A stretch of DNA of 40,431 nucleotides from Anaerolineales bacterium (GTDB lineage Bacteria > Chloroflexota > Anaerolineae > Anaerolineales > UBA6663). Location: assembly GCA_016789175.1 (NCBI GenBank), contig JAEURK010000141.1:1-40431 (forward strand). The letters are read 5' to 3'. Positions 35,507 through 40,431 of this stretch are shown piece by piece; within the stretch, counting starts at the first letter, position 1; the number at the start of each line of letters is the position of its first letter. Below the pieces are notes generated by a model. The model saw only the letters and a list, made by a program, of their open reading frames with translations, did no database searches and was not told the DNA's origin. The position numbers and the translations under genes were made by a program.

Positions 35507-37303
35507 ATGGCACCCCAACCGCCTCAAAACCCATCACCGGCCCGACCTCTTGGTTGCTTGCTCATCTTGCTTATCCTGGCACTGGTCTGTGGCAGCCTGT
35601 TCTGGCCGCAACCCGTCACGCTGGATGACATCGAAATCCCGGCAGCGGTCAGCACCACCTGCCAGCCGTTCGCCGTGGGCAGCAACGCCGGCCCAGCCCT
35701 GACGCTCGGCGAAAGCGGCTTATGGTTTGAAGATGCCATCATCCTCAGTGGCCTCCCGGCCGATGTGCAGCGGGTCGCGGCGCAGGCGCTCGGTGTCGAA
35801 GAACCCATCGGCACGACCAGCCTGATCGGCCTGGGTCGCCTCAATCCCACGCAACAACAACCGGGTTTCGACCCGGCCCTGCAGCGCTATGGCCAGCTTG
35901 CGCTCTCGCTGTACGGCACCGGCCTGGACAATGGCCAGCCCCGTCCACCCGTTGCCGCTGTTCTGGCGGTGCTGCAGACTTCGCTGGACCTGTTCACGGC
36001 GGGCGAGATCTCGGAACCGGTCTTCGCGGATCTGAACTACGTCACGGGGTTCCCGTCCGTATCGGGCAGCCCGTGGAGCATCGGCGGCAGCCCATGGGGC
36101 GTGGATGCGAACCCGTGGAGCATCGGCGGCAGCCCGTGGAGCATCGGCGGCAGCCCGTGGGGCATCGGCGGCAGCCCGTGGAGCATCGGCGGCAGCCCCT
36201 TCGAATCCGACGCCGACAAGCTCGCGCGCTACCAGACCGTCGCCGAGCGCGCCTACTGGACACAGTGGCCGTTGCAGGCCGACGCCGGGCTCGGCGTGTA
36301 TTCGAGCGGGCCGTATCAGCGCCAGACCCCGGCCGACGGCGCGGGCACGCACATCGTGATCTTCGACACGTCGCCCTACGCCACGGACGGCTTGCAGACC
36401 GAGACGCGCGCCAAGATGCAGGTGAGCCTGTGCAGCCACCTCGTGCCGATGCCCGCCAACGATGCGCCGGCCGACGCCACCGGCTACATGCGCGACCACG
36501 GCCTGTTCGCAGCCGGGCTGAGCTACGCCGTCGCGCCTGAGAGCGAGATCCACCTGGTGCGCGTCCTCGACGACAACGCGGTCGGCGACCTGTTCACGCT
36601 GATCAAGGGCATCTCGGAGTTCACGGTCAACGCCGCCCTCGCCAACGGCGGTCGGCTGAACGGCTTCGTCTACAACTTCAGCCTGGGGCTCAAGCGCGAT
36701 CCGGCCACGCTGCCGACCGAGCTGCTTGACCTCAACCAGAAGCTCGTCGACGAGATGATCGCCCGCGGCCTGACCCCGCCCGAGCTGCTCGACGGCCTGT
36801 CGTTGCAGTCGCTCGAGGCGCCGATCAACTCGGCCCGTGCGCTCGGCGCCGTGTTGGTGGCCGCCGCCGGGAACGACTCGGCCGATCTGAACCCGGCCCT
36901 GACCGAAAACGCCCCGGCCAGCTTCGATGCCGTGCTCGGCGTGCAATCCACCAACCTCGACCGCAGCCGCTCCTGCTACGCCAACACCGGCGAGGCCGGC
37001 GCGCCCGGCGCCGACGGCGGCGCGGCGACCGACGCGAGCGGCTCGAATTGCGCGCCCCGTCTGGATTTGTGCAAGGCGGATTCGCCCTGCCCGTACGGTC
37101 TGGTCAGCCTGGTCTCCGAGCAGGCCGACACGGTCGGCTTCGCCTACTGGGTCGGCTCGTCGTTCGCGTCGCCGCTGGTGAGCGGCGCCGCCGCCGACGC
37201 GCTCTCGGCCGGGATCGCGCCCGACGTTGTCCAGGCCAACGCCCTGCTCGACAGCGCGGCGACCACGGGCGTGGTCAACGTCGTCGAGGCGGCCACGCCT
37301 TAG
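35507..37303 (+). CDS. Membrane-anchored or secreted subtilisin-like (S8) serine peptidase, paralogue 2
   Basis: Protein of 598 residues, parallel to the preceding gene along its whole length. Residues 15-34 form an N-terminal membrane helix or uncleaved signal. Residues 40-185 are the propeptide-like domain (FEDAIILSGLPADVQRVAAQALG aligns with FNDVIILTGRPAEIQRVAREVLG of paralogue 1). Residues 188-229 are six SPWSIGG-type heptads, two more than in paralogue 1. The catalytic residues Asp287, His331, Asn456 and Ser552 are all present. Codon use is relaxed up to about 36.05 kb and strongly GC-ending afterwards, as if the gene were a mosaic. A strong terminator follows. Confidence 0.9.
   Translation: MAPQPPQNPSPARPLGCLLILLILALVCGSLFWPQPVTLDDIEIPAAVSTTCQPFAVGSNAGPALTLGESGLWFEDAIILSGLPADVQRVAAQALGVEEPIGTTSLIGLGRLNPTQQQPGFDPALQRYGQLALSLYGTGLDNGQPRPPVAAVLAVLQTSLDLFTAGEISEPVFADLNYVTGFPSVSGSPWSIGGSPWGVDANPWSIGGSPWSIGGSPWGIGGSPWSIGGSPFESDADKLARYQTVAERAYWTQWPLQADAGLGVYSSGPYQRQTPADGAGTHIVIFDTSPYATDGLQTETRAKMQVSLCSHLVPMPANDAPADATGYMRDHGLFAAGLSYAVAPESEIHLVRVLDDNAVGDLFTLIKGISEFTVNAALANGGRLNGFVYNFSLGLKRDPATLPTELLDLNQKLVDEMIARGLTPPELLDGLSLQSLEAPINSARALGAVLVAAAGNDSADLNPALTENAPASFDAVLGVQSTNLDRSRSCYANTGEAGAPGADGGAATDASGSNCAPRLDLCKADSPCPYGLVSLVSEQADTVGFAYWVGSSFASPLVSGAAADALSAGIAPDVVQANALLDSAATTGVVNVVEAATP
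36068..36193 (+). repeat. Six 21-nt coding repeats (SPWSIGG linker) in subtilase 2
   Basis: Six in-frame 21-nt units, with near-identical DNA in most units. The order is SPWSIGG, SPWGVDA, NPWSIGG, SPWSIGG, SPWGIGG, SPWSIGG. The extra two units relative to paralogue 1 suggest expansion by slippage or unequal crossing-over. Confidence 0.92.
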
Positions 37304-37312
37304 GGATAACAA

Positions 37313-37352
37313 AAAAACGGGCCGAGCGGCGCACGCCGCTCGGCCCGTTTGT
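37313..37352. terminator. Bidirectional intrinsic terminator
   Basis: Perfect 15-bp stem (37316-37330 and 37335-37349) with loop GCAC, an A-tract before and TTTGTTGTT after. It lies between the convergent subtilase 2 and the 37362 gene. Confidence 0.95.
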
Positions 37353-37361
37353 TGTTCTAAT

Positions 37362-38849
37362 CTACTCAACTAAATGCATGCGCCCGTCGGCGCCAGGGTC
37401 GAAGCCATGCGGACCCTGCGGGACGAGCCGGTCGACCTCAAAGCCACCGCTGTCCATCAACTCCCATAGCAACTGCAGCGGCGCCTTGCCCTCGACCCAC
37501 TTCTCGACGACCACCAGGCCGTGCGTGGGCAGGATCGTGAAGGCCACCTGGCGTGGGTCGGCTGGGTTCCGCAGACACTCGGCCCGCCCGAACGACGATT
37601 TGATGGCCCGGGCCTGGGCGTCGGTCGCGCACGAGACCGGGTAGTGATAGTACGGCGCATCCAGCGGCACGAATTCGACCGTCTTCGGATCGAAGGCGGC
37701 CACGCCGCGGTGCCCGTGCAGCTTGGAACGGACCACCGGCACGCTGGCCCCGGCGTCGACGCCCCAGGCATTGCCCAGCGTGACGCTCGGCAGGGCGAAG
37801 TCGAGATCGCGCAGCTCGACCGCCTCCGACGATGGCGAGTCGTTGCGCTTGCCCTCGACATGGCGTACGACCGCGCCCAGCCCGTCGGGCCGGACGCTGA
37901 CGATCACGGCCAGCTCGTCGTCGGTCAGGTTCTGCTTCTCGACCGGGCGCGCGCTGCCCGTGATGGTGGCGATCAGGGCCTGCAGGTGCGCGTCCCAGGT
38001 CGCGAAGCAGCCCTCGCTGTATTGGCTGGCGATCGAGTCGCCCACCGCCGGCACGTTAGTCAGGTCGGCGACGCGCACCATCTCGGTGAAGAAGTTGCGC
38101 CGGCCCAACTCGAAGCCCGCGGCCTTCATCGCCGCCGGCGAGGCCAGCCGCTGCCATTCGGCGTGCGACACGATCGGCTCGGTGACCGCGTGCTGGGTCA
38201 CCTCGCCGGTGCTGACGCTGGTGACGATCCGTCGGACCATGTCGTCGTAGAAGGCGTCCAGATCGTCGCCGGCCACCACGTGCGGGTAGCCGCCGACCAG
38301 GTCGAAGTAGTAGGCCGACTCGACCTGCTCGGCGCCGACGATGATCACCAATCGGATGCACTTGGCCTGCGCCTGCACCAACCGGATGAACGACATGATC
38401 GGCCCGCCGCGCCGCCCCTGCTCGATCAGGGTGCGATAGGCGGTCTCGGCCAGACCCGGGAAGGCGAAGTCCGACGCATCCGGGGTCTCCTTGGCAAGCA
38501 CGCGCTCGAAGTAATCCAACCGCTCCGTGAGCTGCGCCGGCGTGACGCGCAGGATCGTGTACGTCATCGGCGAGTGGTTGAGCCCGAAGCGGCGTCGGCC
38601 GGTCAGCATGACCGACTCGCGCCAGTTGACGGGCTCGCCGTACCGGGCCGTGGTGACGAACAACGTGGTCTGAGCGTTGGGCCGCTCCTGCACGTAATGG
38701 CCCTGCCGGGCGAAGCGCTCCTGCAACTGCGCCAGGACGTGCTGGACGAGCGAATCCTCTGCGCCGGCGGCCGGCACGAAACTGACGTGCGTGGTTTTGA
38801 GCCAACCGTGAATGCGTTGCGCGAGCGGCACCTGAGCGGCGACGATCAT
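37362..38849 (-). CDS. Conserved-looking protein of unknown function (495 residues)
   Basis: I do not recognise the family. The protein is soluble, without signal peptide or membrane helix, and has a balanced composition typical of a real enzyme or binding protein. Distinct segments are FVPAAGAEDSLVQHVLAQLQERF near the N terminus, a central FIRLVQAQAKCIRLVIIVGAEQ strand, and a C-terminal part with HGHRGVAAFDPKTVEFVPLDAPYYHYPVSC and LPTHGLVVVEKWVEGKAPLQLLWEL. The start ATG at 38849 has GGAGG at good spacing, and the reading frame has strong GC3 bias, so the gene is real. It is on the same strand as ygfZ and the DinB gene, 56 bp after ygfZ. Confidence 0.75.
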   Translation of the reverse strand: MIVAAQVPLAQRIHGWLKTTHVSFVPAAGAEDSLVQHVLAQLQERFARQGHYVQERPNAQTTLFVTTARYGEPVNWRESVMLTGRRRFGLNHSPMTYTILRVTPAQLTERLDYFERVLAKETPDASDFAFPGLAETAYRTLIEQGRRGGPIMSFIRLVQAQAKCIRLVIIVGAEQVESAYYFDLVGGYPHVVAGDDLDAFYDDMVRRIVTSVSTGEVTQHAVTEPIVSHAEWQRLASPAAMKAAGFELGRRNFFTEMVRVADLTNVPAVGDSIASQYSEGCFATWDAHLQALIATITGSARPVEKQNLTDDELAVIVSVRPDGLGAVVRHVEGKRNDSPSSEAVELRDLDFALPSVTLGNAWGVDAGASVPVVRSKLHGHRGVAAFDPKTVEFVPLDAPYYHYPVSCATDAQARAIKSSFGRAECLRNPADPRQVAFTILPTHGLVVVEKWVEGKAPLQLLWELMDSGGFEVDRLVPQGPHGFDPGADGRMHLVE

Positions 38850-38905
38850 GGAAGACCTCCGGGGATATCGGCCGGGCCTTATCTGAGCCTCATGGCCGTT
38901 CAACA

Positions 38906-39862
38906 TCACGTTGTAAAAGGTAATTCAACCACAGTTGCAGCGACGCCGCCAGCAGCGACGACCTGTCCTGGTTCGACCGCGGTTCGAAGCACGGCCAGGC
39001 CGATCGGCCCGAGATCGGGGAGGTCGACCGCGCTGGTGACGGCACCGACGACCGACTCGCCGGCCCCGGCTAAGCCGACGCGCACTTCAGCGCCGACGGT
39101 CAGCGCGGTCGCGGCGCGCAGGCCGCGCAGCCGCCGCGCCAGCTTGCCGCGGCTCTCCATCCGCGCCAGGATCTCCTGACCGATGTAACAGCCCTTCGAG
39201 AAGCTGACCGCGCCCCACAGTTCGACCTCGAGCGGCAAGTAAGCGTCGGTCAGCTCATGACCGGAGGCGGGCTCGCCGGCCCGCACACGCAACTGCTCGT
39301 GAGCGACCTCATCGCCCAGGATCGCGCCACCCACCTGCAACCGCGCCAGCCAGTTGGACGTCTCCGCCGCGGGCGGGAGCAACACAAACCCATCGAGGCC
39401 CAGGCGCGGCAGACGGGCCACGACGACGTCGGCCTGCACGGCGACGGCGCCCGCGGGCATCTCCGCGTCAAAGCCCGGCAGCTCGGCGGCCAGGATCGCG
39501 GCCGCCTGCGACCCGACCAGCCCTATCTGGCCAAGCTCAGCGCTCACATCCTGAAGCTTGACCTCGTCGCGGAAGAAGATGTAGCCGGCCAGCCACTTGC
39601 GCACGGTGGTCGTGCGCCCGGCCCCGGTGAGCAGGATCAGGTGCTCGCCCAGGTTGAGCACGTCGATGCGGTCGACGATGCGCGCGATCGGTGTCGTCAA
39701 CACCGTGGTGGCGAGCCGCCCAACCGGAAGCGCTTTCAGATCCTGGGTCGACAGCCGGTGCAAGAAGTCGAGCCGGTCGCGGCCGGTGACGCGCACCCGG
39801 CCGGCCGAGCTGAGATCGAGTGCCAGCGCGCCGTTCAGAGCATGGTGATAGGCGTCGAGCAT
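38906..39862 (-). CDS. ygfZ: YgfZ/GcvT-like folate-binding iron-sulfur repair protein
   Basis: Protein of 318 residues related to the T-protein of the glycine cleavage system. The diagnostic YgfZ motif K-G-C-[FY]-x-G-Q-E is present as FSKGCYIGQEILAR. VTGRDRLDFLHRLSTQDLKALPVG at the N terminus is also typical. YgfZ proteins use tetrahydrofolate in repair or assembly of some Fe-S enzymes, which fits a genome with many Fe-S redox subunits. The ATG at 39862 has TGAGGA upstream, and the TGA of that sequence is the stop codon of the preceding DinB gene, so the two are likely coupled. Confidence 0.9.
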   Translation of the reverse strand: MLDAYHHALNGALALDLSSAGRVRVTGRDRLDFLHRLSTQDLKALPVGRLATTVLTTPIARIVDRIDVLNLGEHLILLTGAGRTTTVRKWLAGYIFFRDEVKLQDVSAELGQIGLVGSQAAAILAAELPGFDAEMPAGAVAVQADVVVARLPRLGLDGFVLLPPAAETSNWLARLQVGGAILGDEVAHEQLRVRAGEPASGHELTDAYLPLEVELWGAVSFSKGCYIGQEILARMESRGKLARRLRGLRAATALTVGAEVRVGLAGAGESVVGAVTSAVDLPDLGPIGLAVLRTAVEPGQVVAAGGVAATVVELPFTT

Positions 39863-39873
39863 GGGCTTGTTCC

Positions 39874-40350
39874 TCAGCTGCCGGCGCGCCACGCCTGCAG
39901 ACCCGCCAGATGCTCACGGTCGTGCTCGAGCACCTCGCCGATCACGCGTTCGGCAACCGTCTGACCTTTGAGCCAGGCGGGGCGGCTCTTCAGCCCGGTG
40001 TCGGCGTAACCGTCGAGCTGACGCTGCAGCTGACGGCGCACGCCCTGGAAGTCGGCCAGGACGCGATCGAGCGAGCGGTCGCGATAGGCCTCGAACCAAC
40101 GCGCGTTTTGCGCCTCGATTTCGGCGTCGGTGTAGTCGATCTTGGTCGGTGGCTTTCCGGAGCGCGCCTTGGCCAGATGCGTGACGACTTCGGCTTCGCA
40201 GGCCGTCAAATGCGAAAGCACGTCTTTGACCGACCATTCGGGCCCACAGGCACCCGGCCGCTCGATCTCGGCCGTCGACAACGTCTTGAGAAAGGTCTCG
40301 TACGAGGCCCGACTTTCCTTTAAGGCTTGGGTCAACTCTTTGAGGTTCAT
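39874..40350 (-). CDS. DinB-fold/ClbS-DfsB-like four-helix protein
   Basis: Protein of 158 residues of the DinB/maleylpyruvate isomerase-like four-helix bundle group. GPEWSVKDVLSHLTACEAEVVTHLAKARSGKPP is the typical second-helix signature with a metal-type histidine, and EVLEHDREHLAGLQAW carries the C-terminal H---H pattern. Relatives include thiol-dependent S-transferases and colibactin-resistance ClbS; the reaction here is unknown. The ATG at 40350 is 6 nt after a perfect TATAAT, so translation may be leaderless. An upstream in-frame ATG at 40395 would lie before that promoter. Confidence 0.82.
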   Translation of the reverse strand: MNLKELTQALKESRASYETFLKTLSTAEIERPGACGPEWSVKDVLSHLTACEAEVVTHLAKARSGKPPTKIDYTDAEIEAQNARWFEAYRDRSLDRVLADFQGVRRQLQRQLDGYADTGLKSRPAWLKGQTVAERVIGEVLEHDREHLAGLQAWRAGS

Positions 40351-40356
40351 GCTGGA

Positions 40357-40362
40357 ATTATA
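40357..40362 (-). promoter_or_regulatory. -10 element for a leaderless DinB-ygfZ transcript
   Basis: TATAAT on the minus strand ends 6 nt before the ATG, and no Shine-Dalgarno is present. Upstream at 40388-40403 lies the palindrome CGGGGCAATTGCCCCG, which could be an operator. Confidence 0.5.
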
Positions 40363-40387
40363 CGAAAGACGGCCAGGCCCGGCGGGC

Positions 40388-40403
40388 CGGGGCAATTGCC
40401 CCG
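40388..40403. promoter_or_regulatory. 16-nt perfect palindrome upstream of the DinB gene
   Basis: CGGGGCAATTGCCCCG is fully symmetrical and lies about 26-46 nt upstream of the -10 of the DinB gene. It may be a regulator site, or a hairpin of a gene beyond the window edge. Confidence 0.35.
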
Positions 40404-40431
40404 TATTCGCGAGGACCGGTTATGGCCATGG

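Noticed and set aside
34241..36193. Regular 21-nt repeats as a possible CRISPR array
   Set aside because: Units are contiguous, without spacers, in frame, and encode a protein linker.

Overview
The window is 40.4 kb of GC-rich DNA with 32 protein genes I can support, no tRNA or rRNA gene, and no CRISPR array. The gene content suggests a member of the Chloroflexota: Thr-Pro-rich linkers in exported proteins, a LysM protein, a fasciclin lipoprotein, a DUF3052 protein, a PEP/pyruvate-binding protein beside dnaN, TPR-CHAT and subtilase paralogues, and a mixture of Shine-Dalgarno and apparently leaderless starts. This assignment is an inference from style and content; no marker gene settles it.

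Layout. 1-2.2 kb: an NCS2 uracil/xanthine permease on the minus strand with a TTGACA promoter and a leader of about 210 nt, then a divergent intergenic region. 2.2-5.0 kb: a four-gene operon that joins a GlpA-type glycerol-3-phosphate dehydrogenase flavoprotein to succinate-dehydrogenase-type iron-sulfur and membrane anchor subunits, with no SdhA. 5.1-6.8 kb: a Nif3-like protein and a secreted LysM protein. 7.0-11.1 kb: a canonical, translationally coupled glpABC operon. 11.2-18.7 kb: a small methyltransferase, a membrane protein, a DJ-1/PfpI protein, a DhaM-HPr-EI phosphotransferase fusion, MscS, SurE, MscL and a fasciclin lipoprotein. 18.7-28.5 kb, all on the minus strand: dnaN, a PEP/pyruvate-binding protein, glutamate dehydrogenase, gatB, a DUF3052 protein, an aminotransferase and a sugar nucleotidyltransferase, with several repeat elements and long hairpins between them. 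29.0-37.3 kb: an ECF-like sigma factor, a putative anti-sigma protein, a TPR-CHAT caspase-like protease and two tandem subtilase paralogues. 37.4-40.4 kb, minus strand: an unrecognised 495-residue protein, a YgfZ/GcvT-like protein and a DinB-fold protein.

How the genes may work together. Two separate enzymes look able to pass electrons from glycerol-3-phosphate to quinone: GlpABC, and a GlpA-like subunit on an SDH-type membrane module. The DhaM-HPr-EI fusion would phosphorylate dihydroxyacetone kinase, so part of the window concerns C3 (glycerol/dihydroxyacetone) metabolism; dhaK and dhaL are not here. The sigma/anti-sigma/CHAT/subtilase block looks like a regulated protease module. Its two subtilases carry a repeated seven-residue SPWSIGG linker exactly between propeptide and catalytic domain.

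The best candidates for something undescribed are the GlpA-SdhBCD hybrid complex and the sigma-CHAT-subtilase module. Secondary points are an intergenic-type repeat inserted in frame in gatB, a MITE-like element with 34-bp terminal inverted repeats, a codon-usage change that begins and ends inside genes (about 31.2 and 36.05 kb), and a sequence block shared by two distant promoters.
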